A stretch of 64,000 bases of DNA from Roseovarius sp. M141 (GTDB lineage Bacteria; Pseudomonadota; Alphaproteobacteria; Rhodobacterales; Rhodobacteraceae): NCBI RefSeq assembly GCF_024355225.1, contig NZ_VCNH01000008.1, forward strand, positions 3,596,001 through 3,660,000. The letters run 5' to 3'. Of the stretch, positions 1 through 9,692 are shown piece after piece. A model generated the notes under the pieces. The model worked only from the letters and a program-made list of their open reading frames with translations, was not told the origin of the DNA and did not search any database. The translations under genes were made by a program, and so were the position numbers. Position 1 is the stretch's first letter. Each line of letters opens with the position of its first letter.

Positions 1-1025
1 TTGGTCTGCATCTCGCCATCCAGCGCGGCATCGGTTTCAGCCACCAGTTCGGACAGCGACGGCCCGCTGACCATGCTGCCATCGATGCGGATATATGCGC
101 CCAGATAAACGTTCTGGATCCCCAGACCGTCATAGTAATGGCTGTTATGCGTATTGTCCGAGAAGCAGTCATGCTCTTCCTCGGGATCATTCAGCATCAG
201 GCCCAGCCGCATCCGCTCGCCCGCCTGTTCGCCGTAGCTGAGGCTGCCCATGCCGGTCAGGATGGCGGAAATGCCGGCATTCTCGTCTCTGGTGACGGCC
301 TCGCGCGCGGCGCCGCCCTCGGTCCATTGCCCGGCCATCCAGTCCAGATCCGAAATCAGCAGATCGGTCGCGGCGCTCAGGTAATCAGCGCGGCGATCAC
401 AATTGTCGTTAGTGCAGTCCTCGCCCGAGCCATAGTCGGTCCAGGGCCGCTCGCCCGTGCCTGCATCGGTGCCGTTCAGGTCCTGCCCCCACAGCAGGAA
501 TTCGATCGCGTGATAGCCGGTCGCGACGTTCGCCTCGACACCGCCCGCCTCGTGCAGGGTATCCGACAGCAGGTCGGGTGTGATCTGGCCTGCGTCGATC
601 TCTTGGCCCGACAGGGTGAATTTGGGGTTGGCAATCACGTTCAACGCCTTCAGGTCGTTCTCGTCCGAGGCGCCGCCATAGGCCGCATCGACATAATCGA
701 TCAGCCCCTCGTCCAGCGGCCACGCGTTCACCTTGCCCTCCCAATCGTCGACGATGGGATTGCCGAAACGGAACACCTCGGTCTGCTGATACGGCACGCG
801 CGCGGCGAGCCATGCAGCGCGCGCTGCCTGAAGCGCCTCTGCCGACGGCGCATCAATCAGCGCTGTCACCGCCTCTTTCAGTGTGCGCGCGGCGGCTGCG
901 CTGTCCTCGTACCCGGCAGCGGCGATGTCCGCATAGGTGGTCAGCACCTCGGATTTGGTCGCGGCAAAGGCGGGCAGCGTCAGGGCAAGCCCAAGCGCGG
1001 TCGTGCTGAGAAAGAGACGGGTCAT
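1..1025 (-). CDS. Imelysin family protein (partial, C-terminus beyond window)
   Basis: Reading from an ATG at 1025 towards position 1 gives about 341 residues with no stop, so the C-terminus lies outside the window. Residues 1-22 form a signal peptide ending in an AFA-A site, so the protein is periplasmic or secreted. The motif GYHAIEFLLWG near residue 170 is the GxHxxE signature of imelysin/IrpA proteins, a family tied to iron uptake whose exact biochemistry is unsettled. It is the third gene of an operon with hemP (1517-1684) and a Cys-rich unknown (1041-1520), 15 bp after the latter. That context supports an iron-limitation role. Alternatives within the imelysin superfamily, such as EfeO-like M75 proteins, are less likely given this context. 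Confidence 0.85.
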   Translation of the reverse strand, partial: MTRLFLSTTALGLALTLPAFAATKSEVLTTYADIAAAGYEDSAAAARTLKEAVTALIDAPSAEALQAARAAWLAARVPYQQTEVFRFGNPIVDDWEGKVNAWPLDEGLIDYVDAAYGGASDENDLKALNVIANPKFTLSGQEIDAGQITPDLLSDTLHEAGGVEANVATGYHAIEFLLWGQDLNGTDAGTGERPWTDYGSGEDCTNDNCDRRADYLSAATDLLISDLDWMAGQWTEGGAAREAVTRDENAGISAILTGMGSLSYGEQAGERMRLGLMLNDPEEEHDCFSDNTHNSHYYDGLGIQNVYLGAYIRIDGSMVSGPSLSELVAETDAALDGEMQT

Positions 1026-1040
1026 AAGCAGATCGATCCT

Positions 1041-1520
1041 TTAGTGAAGCGTTTTCGGCACAGCGGCGCGCCGTGCCAAGTCACGGGGCGCGGCCAGCGC
1101 CATGCATTTCAGGGCCAGCCCACATTCGCAGGCAAGTGAGGCGAACACCGGCGCCATGTCGGCGCGCACGATCAGCGTTGCCATCAGCAGCGCATCCTCG
1201 CGCGCGCCCTCGGCGGCGGCGGCAATGAAATTGGCGAAGCATGATTCATCGGCGCCAAGGCATTTGCAGGTGACGGCATGGCGCATCAATGGGCGGCGGC
1301 AGTGATCCGCGCATAGCTCCATCAGCGTTTCCCACGCATCAGACGCGGCGGTGCCATGATCGGGGCCCAGCGCGGCGGCGAAATCATCGCGCACGGCCTG
1401 CCGGCTGCGCGCGCCATCACACCACAGGCGCAGGTATAGCACCGACGCGGCCTCCAACCCCTCCATATGGGCCAGTTGCCCGACAGGCGCGCCGCCGCGG
1501 GATGTGGGTTGCGCGCTCAT
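1041..1520 (-). CDS. Cys-rich conserved unknown protein in hemP operon
   Basis: 159 residues, mostly helical in character, with no signal peptide or membrane segment. Cysteines cluster in the middle and C-terminal half (CADHC, CKCLGADESC, CECGLALKC), a pattern that could bind metal or an Fe-S cluster, although no named family was recognised. The start codon overlaps the hemP stop by 4 bp (ATGA), and imelysin starts 15 bp after its stop, so it is translated with an iron-uptake operon. An accessory role in iron or heme handling is an inference from position and cysteine content only. Confidence 0.75.
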   Translation of the reverse strand: MSAQPTSRGGAPVGQLAHMEGLEAASVLYLRLWCDGARSRQAVRDDFAAALGPDHGTAASDAWETLMELCADHCRRPLMRHAVTCKCLGADESCFANFIAAAAEGAREDALLMATLIVRADMAPVFASLACECGLALKCMALAAPRDLARRAAVPKTLH

Positions 1521-1684
1521 TTCGTCAGGATCAGCTTGCCCGCGCGGGTGATGCGCAGGGTATAAACCTTGTCGTCCAGCACGATACGCGCCTGATCACC
1601 ATTCATCACCAGTTGCTGCGCGTCATATGTGGGCAGATCACTGGCGATATGGCCGATCTCGATTGTTTTGGGCTGAAGCGTCAT
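1517..1684 (-). CDS. hemP: Hemin uptake protein HemP
   Basis: A 55-residue protein starting at 1684, preceded by AGGAGG seven bases upstream; a longer in-frame start exists but lacks such a site. The C-terminal half carries the HemP signature: an LVMNGDQARIVLDD segment followed by YTLRITRAGKLILTK. HemP/HmuP proteins are small regulators or accessory factors of hemin uptake and usually lie upstream of heme or iron genes. Here it heads an operon with a Cys-rich unknown and imelysin. Confidence 0.88.
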   Translation of the reverse strand: MTLQPKTIEIGHIASDLPTYDAQQLVMNGDQARIVLDDKVYTLRITRAGKLILTK

Positions 1685-1939
1685 GTCATAGCCTCCTGGG
1701 GGGCACGCGCACGATCCAGCATCCATTCCAGGCTGAACCCCTCAATACCGCCGACGTCCTGCCATCTCTGGGCGGTCTCGGCGGCGCAGGGGCGCACGGT
1801 TCCGCTTGGAGCGGTCTGTGGCTGGTCGGGCAATGTCTTGGGCCGCATCGCGCGTCCTATCTGTGAACATCCGTCGGCTTCCCCATGCGCTATCGCGCCA
1901 CATCGCGGGGTGGCTGGTAAGTTTCTATTCCTGAGTGAA

Positions 1940-1956
1940 TTGATAGGCTATGTCAA
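1940..1956. promoter_or_regulatory. Candidate iron-responsive operator (TGA-N9-TCA)
   Basis: The sequence TTGATAGGCTATGTCAA fits the TGA-N9-TCA layout of the iron-responsive operator proposed for RirA in alphaproteobacteria. It lies between divergent hemP (start 1684) and the FAD oxidoreductase (start 2084). A second small dyad, CCGAC-N7-GTCGG, follows at about 1958-1974 and could belong to another regulator. The rest of 1685-2083 shows no convincing gene. The match is short, so this is only a candidate. Confidence 0.4.
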
Positions 1957-2083
1957 TCCGACTTATTTGGTCGGAAACATTTTTTTACTTTTGATCCTGA
2001 TCTGCCTGCGCCGCAGACGCTTGCCTTTTTCGAAATGCATGGCGATGGTCGGCGTCACCACCCTACGCCAAGGAGCCGCCCAT

Positions 2084-3301
2084 ATGCCCCCCAACAGCTA
2101 TGTCTCGACGCCCGCGCATGACAGCTATGACGTCGTCATCATCGGCGGCGCCATGATGGGCGCGGCGACCGCGTGGTTCCTGACCCAGGAGGCGGATTTC
2201 GACGGGCGCATTCTGGTGATCGACCGCGATCCGACCTACGCGAAATGCTCGACCGGGCACACCAATTCGTGCATCCGTCAGCAGTTCAGCAGCGCCCTGA
2301 ATGTGCGCATCTCGCAGTTTGGCGCGGATTTCATCCAGAACCTGCGCCACTACATGGGCGGCGACGACCGGGTGCCGCAGCTGAAGATCCAGAATTACGG
2401 CTACATGTATCTGGCCGATACCGATGCAGGCGCCGATGCCCTGCGCGCCAGCCATGCGGTGCAGATCGCCGAGGGCGCCGGAACGCGGCTGCTGACCCCC
2501 GATCAGATCGCCGCCGAATACCCGTTCTACGCGCTGGACGATATCACGCTGGGCAGCATCAACACCAAGGACGAAGGCTATTGGGATTACATGGCCGTGT
2601 TTGACTGGTGGCGCCGCTCGGCGCGCGAGCGGGGTGTGACCTTTCTGGAAGGCGAGGTGATAGCGATCAACCACAGCCGGAGCCGGGTTGACAGCGTCAC
2701 GCTGGCATCGGGCGATACCATCGCCTGCGGTCAGCTGGTCAATGCGTCCGGCCCGCGCGCCGCGCGCACGGCGGCAATCGCCGGTATCGATATCCCCGTC
2801 GAACCGCGCAAACGCTACACTTGGACATTCTCGGCCGCACAACCGCTGGACCGCGAACTGCCGCTGACGGTCGATCCCTCCGGCGTGCATATCCGGCAGG
2901 ACAGCCGCGACACCTACATGGCCGGCGCGCACTGCGATATCGACCCCGCCGTCGACCCGGACGATTTCGAAATGGACCATGACATCTGGATGGACCACGT
3001 CTGGCCCGCCATCGCCACCCGCATCCCGCAATTCGAGGCGATCAAGGTGCTGCGCGAATGGGCCGGGCATTACGCGATGAATACGTTCGACCACAACGCC
3101 ATCACCGGCCCGCACCCGGAGTTAACGAACTTCTTGTTCCTCAACGGATTTTCCGGCCACGGCCTGCAACAGGCGCCCGCCATGGGGCGCGGCACCGCCG
3201 AATGGCTGACGCATGGTGCATATCGCACGCTGGATCTGACACCGTTCCACTTTGGCAGGATCGCGGCAGGCGAGCCATATGTCGAAACTGCCATCATCTG
3301 A
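2084..3301 (+). CDS. FAD-dependent oxidoreductase (DAO family)
   Basis: 405 residues from the ATG at 2084, chosen because AAGGAG lies eight bases upstream; an open frame continues further 5' but has no gene-like features. The N-terminus has a Rossmann FAD-binding fold, VVIIGGAMMGAATAWFL, and the C-terminal segment FLNGFSGHGLQQAPAMGR is typical of glycine/sarcosine oxidase-like DAO enzymes, which oxidise amino or N-methyl-amino substrates. It precedes a D-2-hydroxyacid dehydrogenase by 12 bp, so the pair is probably one operon. It converges on the AEP operon, where oxidases of this fold are known to act on N-methyl or hydroxylated aminophosphonates. That substrate is a guess; an amino-acid oxidase is equally possible. 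Confidence 0.85.
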   Translation: MPPNSYVSTPAHDSYDVVIIGGAMMGAATAWFLTQEADFDGRILVIDRDPTYAKCSTGHTNSCIRQQFSSALNVRISQFGADFIQNLRHYMGGDDRVPQLKIQNYGYMYLADTDAGADALRASHAVQIAEGAGTRLLTPDQIAAEYPFYALDDITLGSINTKDEGYWDYMAVFDWWRRSARERGVTFLEGEVIAINHSRSRVDSVTLASGDTIACGQLVNASGPRAARTAAIAGIDIPVEPRKRYTWTFSAAQPLDRELPLTVDPSGVHIRQDSRDTYMAGAHCDIDPAVDPDDFEMDHDIWMDHVWPAIATRIPQFEAIKVLREWAGHYAMNTFDHNAITGPHPELTNFLFLNGFSGHGLQQAPAMGRGTAEWLTHGAYRTLDLTPFHFGRIAAGEPYVETAII

Positions 3302-3313
3302 AGGGTATCCCGC

Positions 3314-4321
3314 ATGAAGATCGTCCGCACCGACGCCGAACTCCAGACACCCATCGTCGATGCGGCGCTGCGCAAGGCAGGGCATGATCTGATCACCCTG
3401 CCCGATGGCGTGGACGAACAGACCCTGATCGCTGCTGTCGCGGAGGCGGAGCTTTTGCTGATGTGCTACGCTCCCGTCACTGCCCGCGTGATCGACGCGG
3501 CGCCAAAGCTGCGCGGCATCGTCAAATACGGTGTCGGCATCGACGCCATCGACATCCCGGCAGCCAAGGCGCGTGGCATCACCGTCGTCAACATCCCCGA
3601 ATATGCCGAGGAAACGGTGGCCGAGGGCGCCTTTGCCCTGATGATCGCATTACCGAAGAAGCTGATCCCGCTGGCCCGGGAAATGCGCAGCGCAGGCTGG
3701 GCGTGGCCCGAGCCCGCCTGGCTGGGCCACGACATCGCGGGCAAGACCGTGGGCATCGTCGGCTTCGGCAAGATCGGGCGCAGCATGGCGCGCATGTGCG
3801 GCCAGGGATTCCGCGCAAATGTGATCGCCTACAGCCCCCACACCCCGCCCGGCGACATGGAGGCGGCGGGCGTGCGCCACTGCGACACCCTGCACGACCT
3901 GCTGACCCAAAGCGACGTGGTCAGTATTCACAGCGTGCTGAACGCAGGCACCCACCACCTGATCGGCGAGGCCGAACTGCGCGCGATGCAGCCCCATGCG
4001 CATCTGATTAACGTCTCGCGTGGCGCCATCGTGGATGAGGCGGCACTGGTGCGCGCGTTGCAGGAGGGCTGGATTGCAGGCGCTGGTCTGGACGTGTTCA
4101 GCGACGAGCCGCTGCGCCGCGAGGGCCATATGATCAGCCCGCTTTACGACATGGATAATGTCATCTTGTCACCGCACCTGACATTCTACACAGCCGAGGC
4201 GATGGAGCGGCTGGAGCGCGAGACGCTGGAGCGCTGCAACGAGCTGCTGGAAGGGCGGCCCGTGCTGGTCAAATCCGCCGACCCGCGCCTGCAACGGCAG
4301 ACAGGCGCGCGCTACCTCTGA
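3314..4321 (+). CDS. D-isomer-specific 2-hydroxyacid dehydrogenase
   Basis: 335 residues, the usual length for the family. The NAD-binding motif GIVGFGKIG lies near residue 150. The catalytic Arg is in LINVSRGAIVDE, the Glu in DVFSDEPL and the His in ILSPHLTFYT. The family reduces 2-keto acids or oxidises D-2-hydroxy acids; phosphoglycerate dehydrogenase (SerA) is one member, but there is no ACT or regulatory domain here, so SerA is not claimed. It follows the FAD oxidoreductase at 12 bp, suggesting that one enzyme's keto product feeds the other. Its last 10 bp overlap tail-to-tail with pbfA. Confidence 0.88.
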   Translation: MKIVRTDAELQTPIVDAALRKAGHDLITLPDGVDEQTLIAAVAEAELLLMCYAPVTARVIDAAPKLRGIVKYGVGIDAIDIPAAKARGITVVNIPEYAEETVAEGAFALMIALPKKLIPLAREMRSAGWAWPEPAWLGHDIAGKTVGIVGFGKIGRSMARMCGQGFRANVIAYSPHTPPGDMEAAGVRHCDTLHDLLTQSDVVSIHSVLNAGTHHLIGEAELRAMQPHAHLINVSRGAIVDEAALVRALQEGWIAGAGLDVFSDEPLRREGHMISPLYDMDNVILSPHLTFYTAEAMERLERETLERCNELLEGRPVLVKSADPRLQRQTGARYL

Positions 4322-5670
4322 GAAGCGGCCAGAATGGCACCCACGACAATCTCCAACGCGCGGTCCAGATCGCCGCGCGCAATCGTCAGCGGCGGCGACA
4401 GGGTCAACACGCAGCCTTGGCTGATCTTGAAGCTGAGGCCCGCATCGAGGCAGGCGTAATAAATCCCCTCGGCCAGCGCGTTGCCCGGGGTCTTGCCCTC
4501 GCGCTCCTGTACGATCTCCACCCCGAACATCAACCCGCGCCCGCGAATATCGCCGACGATGGCGCAGCCGTCCAGCCGGTCGCGTAGCAGGGTCATCGCA
4601 TAATCGCCCAGCTCTGCCGAGCGCTCGACAAGGTTTTCGTCCTCGATGATTTCCAGCGTGGTCAGCGCGGCGCGGGCCGTCACCGGGTTTTTTTCGTGCG
4701 TGTAATGCCCGATGGCGAAATCGCCGCAGACGTCCAGATCGCGGCGCGCAACGCAGGCGGCAATGGGCAGGATGCCCCCGCCCAGTGCCTTGCCCATCGT
4801 GACAATGTCGGGGATCACATCGTCATGCTCGAACGCGAACATGCGGCCCGTCTTGCCCAGACCCGTCGGTATTTCGTCGAAGATCAGCAGCGCGCCATGC
4901 CGGTCACAGGACTCGCGCACGGCCCTCCAGAAACCGGGCGGCGGCACGTAGGGAACGGCGCGCATCGGCTCGGCGATGACGGCGGCGACGTCGCCTTCAC
5001 GCTCCAGAACGTAATCGACCATCTTGGCGCAGGCGAGTCCGCAGACGTCCGGCCCGGAGTGGTTATAGGGACAGCGATAGCAGGCGAAGGGCGCGACATG
5101 CTCGGCGCCCGGGATCAGCGGGCCGGCGATATGGCTGCGAAACGTCGCCTCGCCGCCGACGCTGGCCGCGCCCATGCCGGCACCGTGGAAGGCATCCCAG
5201 AAGCTGACCGTCTTGAACCGGCCCGTCGCGGCGCGCGCGATCTTCAGCGCCACCTCGTTGGCGTCCGATCCGCCGGTGGTGAACAGCGTCTTGCCCAGAT
5301 CGCCGGGCGCGATGCCGGCCAGCTTCTCGGCCAGCGCGACGGCGGGTTCGTTGGTGAAACGGCGCGGGGCGAATGGCAGCGCATCCATCTGCGCGGCAAT
5401 CGCGGCCTTCAGGCGCGGGTGACCATAGCCGATGTGATGCACCGAATTGCCATGGAAATCCATGAAGCGGCGGCCATCCATATCCTCGATCCAGATCCCT
5501 TCGGCGCGTGCGATGGTCGACACGCAAGGGCTGCTGAGCGACTGATGCAGAAACGCATCCGAATCCCGCTGCAAAAGCGGCGCGGAATTCGGCCCGATGG
5601 ATTTCTTCAGCCAATCCTTACGCGCGCGCGAGGTGTTGGATTCGCCCTCGGTGTGAACGATCTGGGTCAT
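4312..5670 (-). CDS. pbfA: PLP enzyme of class III aminotransferase fold, probable PbfA (1-hydroxy-2-AEP ammonia-lyase)
   Basis: 452 residues. The start at 5670 overlaps the phnY stop as ATGA, so the two are translationally coupled. PLP-fold landmarks are TTGGSDANE (131-139), [11 protein letters not shown] (265 onwards) and Lys294 in TMGKALGGG. Class III relatives beside phnWAY operons include PbfA, which eliminates ammonia from (R)-1-hydroxy-2-aminoethylphosphonate to give phosphonoacetaldehyde, feeding the hydroxylated substrate into PhnY and PhnA. Operon position and the [15 protein letters not shown]-terminus support that reading. An ordinary omega-aminotransferase remains possible because the substrate cannot be read from sequence. 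An unusual CxxC plus two further cysteines lie at about residues 197-214. Confidence 0.75.
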   Translation of the reverse strand: MTQIVHTEGESNTSRARKDWLKKSIGPNSAPLLQRDSDAFLHQSLSSPCVSTIARAEGIWIEDMDGRRFMDFHGNSVHHIGYGHPRLKAAIAAQMDALPFAPRRFTNEPAVALAEKLAGIAPGDLGKTLFTTGGSDANEVALKIARAATGRFKTVSFWDAFHGAGMGAASVGGEATFRSHIAGPLIPGAEHVAPFACYRCPYNHSGPDVCGLACAKMVDYVLEREGDVAAVIAEPMRAVPYVPPPGFWRAVRESCDRHGALLIFDEIPTGLGKTGRMFAFEHDDVIPDIVTMGKALGGGILPIAACVARRDLDVCGDFAIGHYTHEKNPVTARAALTTLEIIEDENLVERSAELGDYAMTLLRDRLDGCAIVGDIRGRGLMFGVEIVQEREGKTPGNALAEGIYYACLDAGLSFKISQGCVLTLSPPLTIARGDLDRALEIVVGAILAASQR

Positions 5671-7115
5671 CCCGGCCACGGCAGGGAGTATGTCTTGACG
5701 TTGGTAAAGAATTTCATCGCCTCGATCACGCCTTCCTTGACGGCGTTGCCGCTGTCCTTGATGCCGCCGAAGGGCGACATTTCGATCCGGTAGCCGGGCT
5801 GTTCCCAGATGTTGCAGGTGCCCACGTCCAGCCCGTTGATATAGGCAATCGCGCGGTTGAGATCGTTGGTACACACGCCCGACGACAGACCGAAGGGGGT
5901 GGAGTTCGAGATTCTCATCACCTCGGCATCATCATCTGGCACGCGCACGATGGGAATGATCGGGCCGAAGGTTTCGTCCATCACCAGTTCGCTGTCATGG
6001 GGTACATGATCGACCACGATGGGCGGCAGCAGCGCACCCTGACGCGCGGGGTGATAGAGGATTTTTGCGCCCAGTTTCTCGGCATCCAGAACCCGGTTTT
6101 CAAATATCTCGGCGGCCCTGGCATGCACGACGCAGCCCAGCTGCGTTTCGGGGTCCATCGGATCGCCAAACTTGATCGCCCTGGCCTTTTCCAGCACCAG
6201 CGGGACAAACCTGTCGGCCACGGACTCCTGCACCAGGATACGCTTGATCGCGGTGCAGCGCTGGCCGGAATTGCCGGTGGCGCCGGCCACCGCGATGGTT
6301 GCCGCCTTCTCCAGATCCGCGTCGCTCAGATCGTTGCAGATGATCAGCGGGTCGTTCCCGCCCAGCTCCAGCGCCTGCCGTTTGTAGCCCGCCTTGGCCG
6401 CGATCATCTTGCCCACCGGCACGCCGCCGGTGAAGGTGATGATGTCGATATTCGGGTTGGTGATCATCTCATCGCCGATATCGCCGGGCCAGCCGGTGAC
6501 GATCTGGAACATCTCGGGCGGCAGACCGGCCTCGTAGAGGATGTCTGCCAGCGCGATGGCGGTCAGCGGGGTCAGCTCGGTCGGCTTGCACACGACGCAG
6601 TTGTTCGTGGCGATCGCCGGGGCGATCTTGTGGCTGACCATGTTCAGCGGGTGGTTGAAGGGGGTGATCGCCGAAATCGCGCGCACAGGTTCCCGCATGG
6701 TAAAGATTTTGCGCGGCTTGCCGTTATGGGTCAGATCGCACGAGAAGATTTCGCCATCATCGATCAGCGCCTGCGAGGCCGCAAAGTTGTAGACATCCTG
6801 CGCGCGTTTCGTCTCGTAGATGGCGTGCTGGTGGCAGATGCCCAGTTCCAGCACCAGCCATTTGGCCAGATACTCGCGCCGCTCGCCGATCAGCTCGCCC
6901 GCGCGCTTGAGGATCTCGCTGCGCTCGTAGCGGCTAAGCTTGGGCTTGTAATTCGCCGCGATCCCGAAGGCGCGGCGCGCATGGTCGGCGGTGCCCGCGG
7001 GGACGGTGCCCACGACCTCACCGGTGTAGGGATAGGTTACCTCGATCACGGCGTCGGTAAAAACCACCTCGCCGCCGATGCGCATGCCCTCATGGCGTGG
7101 CTCGATCCGGGTCAT
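5667..7115 (-). CDS. phnY: Phosphonoacetaldehyde dehydrogenase PhnY
   Basis: 482 residues, matching the family length. The start at 7115 has GGAGG eight bases upstream. It is an NAD-dependent aldehyde dehydrogenase: catalytic Cys287 in GNSGQRCTA, Glu250 in LELGGNDP, and the cofactor-binding segment [11 protein letters not shown]. PhnY oxidises phosphonoacetaldehyde, made by PhnW, to phosphonoacetate, the substrate of PhnA. It starts 16 bp after phnA and overlaps pbfA by 4 bp, so it belongs to the phnW-A-Y-pbfA operon. No phnX hydrolase was seen, consistent with the oxidative route. Confidence 0.92.
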   Translation of the reverse strand: MTRIEPRHEGMRIGGEVVFTDAVIEVTYPYTGEVVGTVPAGTADHARRAFGIAANYKPKLSRYERSEILKRAGELIGERREYLAKWLVLELGICHQHAIYETKRAQDVYNFAASQALIDDGEIFSCDLTHNGKPRKIFTMREPVRAISAITPFNHPLNMVSHKIAPAIATNNCVVCKPTELTPLTAIALADILYEAGLPPEMFQIVTGWPGDIGDEMITNPNIDIITFTGGVPVGKMIAAKAGYKRQALELGGNDPLIICNDLSDADLEKAATIAVAGATGNSGQRCTAIKRILVQESVADRFVPLVLEKARAIKFGDPMDPETQLGCVVHARAAEIFENRVLDAEKLGAKILYHPARQGALLPPIVVDHVPHDSELVMDETFGPIIPIVRVPDDDAEVMRISNSTPFGLSSGVCTNDLNRAIAYINGLDVGTCNIWEQPGYRIEMSPFGGIKDSGNAVKEGVIEAMKFFTNVKTYSLPWPG

Positions 7116-7131
7116 CGGCAGATCCTCCATG

Positions 7132-8376
7132 TCAAAGCGCCGCGGCTGTGGCGGCGACGTGGAACGCGTCGAAGTTGCGTAATTCCGGCTTGCTGGGCAG
7201 ATCAATCTTGCGGTTGACGATGAAGGGCACGACCTGCTCGGTCAGGCCGCCATGGCTGCGCAGCGGCTCGTTCAGGGCGGCAAGGTCGTGGCGATGTTCG
7301 GAGGTGCCGATGGTCATGTTCTCGGTCGAGATCATGACGATGTCGCCGATGCGGTCGGCGGGCAGTTCAAAGCGTTTCACCGCCTCTTCCTTGCCGATGA
7401 CCTCCAGCAGTTCGTCATGCTTTTTCAGCTTGGCGATGATGTCTGCGCGGTCGGCGCCCTTGGGAAGATAGGCCGTGGCGAAACCACCCAGCGCGCCGTG
7501 GTGGACGACGTAGGGGTCGGTGATCGGCAGGATGACGCGCGCGGCGGCCTCCCCCAGCCACTCGTCCATCAGATCCTGAACGTAGATGACCTGCGGATCG
7601 CCATTTGCGTCATGCTTGGGCTTCATGCCGTGATCTGCGGTGACGACGATGGCGGCGCCCATGTCGTCCAGCTCGCCCAGATACTTGTCGAACATCTTGT
7701 AGAAGGATTTGGCCTCGGCATCATCGGGGGCATATTTGTGCTGCACGTAATCGGTCGTGGTCAGGTACATCACGTCCGGCTTCCAGTCGCGCAGCAGCTT
7801 TACGCCCGCGGCGAATACGAATTCCGACAGTTCGGCCGAATAGACTTTGGGCTGCGCCATGCCCAGCCATTTGCTGGCGGCGTCCTGCCCATGCTCGGCC
7901 TGTGTGGAGCTATCTGACTTCTCGGCGGAGAAGCATTTGGCACGGTCGTCGTCAAACGTCAGTCCCGCGCCCAGAAGCGCGCGCAGCTTGTCCTTGGCGG
8001 TGACGATAGCGACGCGCGCCCCGGCCTTGTGGAATTTCGAGAATACCGTCGGCGCGCGAAGGAAACGCACGTCGTTCATCATCACCTCTTCGCCGGTGTC
8101 GGGATCATAAAGGTAATTGCCGCAGATCCCGTGGACGATGGGCGGGCGGCCCGTCGCGATGCTGAGGTTGTTGGGGTTGGTGAAGGACGGGATCACCGAA
8201 TGGGCCAGCCGGTCGGTGCCGGTTTCCTTCATCCGCGCAAGGTTCGGCATCAGCCCGTCCGCGATCGCCTTTTCCAGATATTCCGGCTCGCAGCCGTCCA
8301 GACAAATGGCGATCGCACAGACCTTGGGCGCGGGGTATTCGCGGTCATTGGCGGTAACGGGGGATTTGATCGGCAT
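7132..8376 (-). CDS. phnA: Phosphonoacetate hydrolase PhnA
   Basis: 414 residues, alkaline-phosphatase superfamily. Metal-ligand and nucleophile motifs appear in order: LDGCEPE (Asp27), PSFTNPNN with the nucleophile Thr66, [10 protein letters not shown], and [11 protein letters not shown]. PhnA uses two Zn ions to split the C-P bond of phosphonoacetate, giving acetate and phosphate. It lies 18 bp after phnW and 16 bp before phnY. The last step therefore yields both carbon and inorganic phosphate, which explains the Na/Pi cotransporter at the far side of the cluster. Confidence 0.93.
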   Translation of the reverse strand: MPIKSPVTANDREYPAPKVCAIAICLDGCEPEYLEKAIADGLMPNLARMKETGTDRLAHSVIPSFTNPNNLSIATGRPPIVHGICGNYLYDPDTGEEVMMNDVRFLRAPTVFSKFHKAGARVAIVTAKDKLRALLGAGLTFDDDRAKCFSAEKSDSSTQAEHGQDAASKWLGMAQPKVYSAELSEFVFAAGVKLLRDWKPDVMYLTTTDYVQHKYAPDDAEAKSFYKMFDKYLGELDDMGAAIVVTADHGMKPKHDANGDPQVIYVQDLMDEWLGEAAARVILPITDPYVVHHGALGGFATAYLPKGADRADIIAKLKKHDELLEVIGKEEAVKRFELPADRIGDIVMISTENMTIGTSEHRHDLAALNEPLRSHGGLTEQVVPFIVNRKIDLPSKPELRNFDAFHVAATAAAL

Positions 8377-8394
8377 ATGTTCAGTCCTTAGATT

Positions 8395-9573
8395 TCAGGC
8401 GGCCAGCTTGGCGCGTTCTGCCAGCGCGATGGCCGGCGGGGTGGCGTCCATGACGCCCATTTCCTTGAGCGATGCACCGGCGGCTTCGACCACCTCGCGC
8501 ATCACATGTTCGTCCATCTGACCGATACAGCCAACGCGGAAGCTGTCGACGATGGTCAGCTTGCCGGGGTAGATGATGAATCCCTTGTCCTTCATCAGCT
8601 GGTAAAAACGATCGAAGTCGAATTTTTCATCCGCAGGACAAAAGAACGTGACGATGATCGGCGACAGCCAGCGATCCTTGAGCAGCGTCTCAAAGCCGAG
8701 GCCGCGCATCCCCTCGACCATCACGTCGCGGTTGCGTGTGTAACGCGCGCCGCGGCCGTGAACGCCGCCCTCTTCCTCGTGCGCGCGCAGCGCCACAAGG
8801 AACGCGGCGACGACATGGGTCGGCGGGGTGAACCGCCACTGCCCGGTCTTGTTCATATGCGCCCATTGCGCATGCACATCCAGGCTGAGCGAATGGCTGC
8901 GCCCCTGCGCCGCCTCCAGTTCCGCCTTGCGCGCGATGACAAATCCAAAGCCGGGCACGCCCTCGATACATTTGTTGGCCGAGGATACCAGCGCCTCGAA
9001 CCGGATTTTCGAGGGCTGCAAGTCGACCGCGCCAAAGGCCGACATCGAATCAACCAGCAGCTTGCGCCCCGCCGCATATGTCACTTGCGAGATTTCCTCG
9101 ACCGGGTTCAGGATGCCGCTGGACGTCTCGCAATGGATGGCGATCACATGGGTGATCGCGGGGTCGTCAGCGAGGATCTGCGCCACCTCTTCGCCGCGCG
9201 GGGGCAGGTAATCACCCTTGTCCAGCACCACATGATCGCGGCCCAGATACTCCAGCGTCTGCACCGAGCGCTTGCCATAGGCGCCATTGGCCAACACCAG
9301 CGCCTTGCCATCCCTCGGGATGAACGATGCCAGCATCGCCTCGACCGCAAAGGTGCCGCTGCCCTGTATCGGCACGCAGTCAAAATCATCCTGCCCTTCG
9401 CCCAGCATGTCCAGCAGGCGGGTCCGCATTTCAAGCGTCATGGCGCGAAAATCATCGTCCCAGCTGCCCCAATCGCGCAGCATCGCCTGTTTGGTGGCGA
9501 GCGACGTGGTTAGCGGCCCGGGGGTGAGAAGATAAGGTTCGCCCAGATGGGGGGGATCGATGGGGACGCTCAT
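8395..9573 (-). CDS. phnW: 2-aminoethylphosphonate:pyruvate aminotransferase PhnW
   Basis: 392 residues starting at 9573 with GGAG upstream. Class V-type PLP aminotransferase with the LLTPGPLTTS N-terminus, the DSMSAFGAVD segment and the PLP lysine Lys201 in SSANKCIEGVPGFGF, all characteristic of PhnW. It moves the amino group of AEP to pyruvate, giving phosphonoacetaldehyde and alanine. It is the promoter-proximal gene of phnW-phnA-phnY-pbfA and is divergent from a LysR regulator. Confidence 0.94.
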   Translation of the reverse strand: MSVPIDPPHLGEPYLLTPGPLTTSLATKQAMLRDWGSWDDDFRAMTLEMRTRLLDMLGEGQDDFDCVPIQGSGTFAVEAMLASFIPRDGKALVLANGAYGKRSVQTLEYLGRDHVVLDKGDYLPPRGEEVAQILADDPAITHVIAIHCETSSGILNPVEEISQVTYAAGRKLLVDSMSAFGAVDLQPSKIRFEALVSSANKCIEGVPGFGFVIARKAELEAAQGRSHSLSLDVHAQWAHMNKTGQWRFTPPTHVVAAFLVALRAHEEEGGVHGRGARYTRNRDVMVEGMRGLGFETLLKDRWLSPIIVTFFCPADEKFDFDRFYQLMKDKGFIIYPGKLTIVDSFRVGCIGQMDEHVMREVVEAAGASLKEMGVMDATPPAIALAERAKLAA

Positions 9574-9692
9574 GTTATGCAACTCCAGAAACGGCGGGTC
9601 ACAGACACGATTGCCGCAAGCCATTCCATATGTAAAATTGCATTAATCAATCAATCCATAGGCACAACTTATGCGCCTGCAAAGGAGCCGCC
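9574..9692. promoter_or_regulatory. Divergent phnW / LysR promoter region
   Basis: The 119 bp between the phnW and LysR starts must hold both promoters. It is AT-rich around 9625-9665, with direct TCAA/TCAATC repeats, and is the natural place for a LysR operator. No strong T-N11-A dyad stands out. LysR regulators of this arrangement usually autoregulate and activate the divergent operon in response to a pathway intermediate, probably AEP or phosphonoacetaldehyde here; that is inference. Confidence 0.5.

Noticed and set aside
138..1139. 333-codon plus-strand open frame
   Set aside because: Antisense shadow of the imelysin gene; composition is typical of high-GC mirror frames.
1289..2083. Long N-terminal extension of the FAD oxidoreductase frame
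   Set aside because: The extension is Arg/Pro-rich and unlike the family; a good ribosome site supports the start at 2084.
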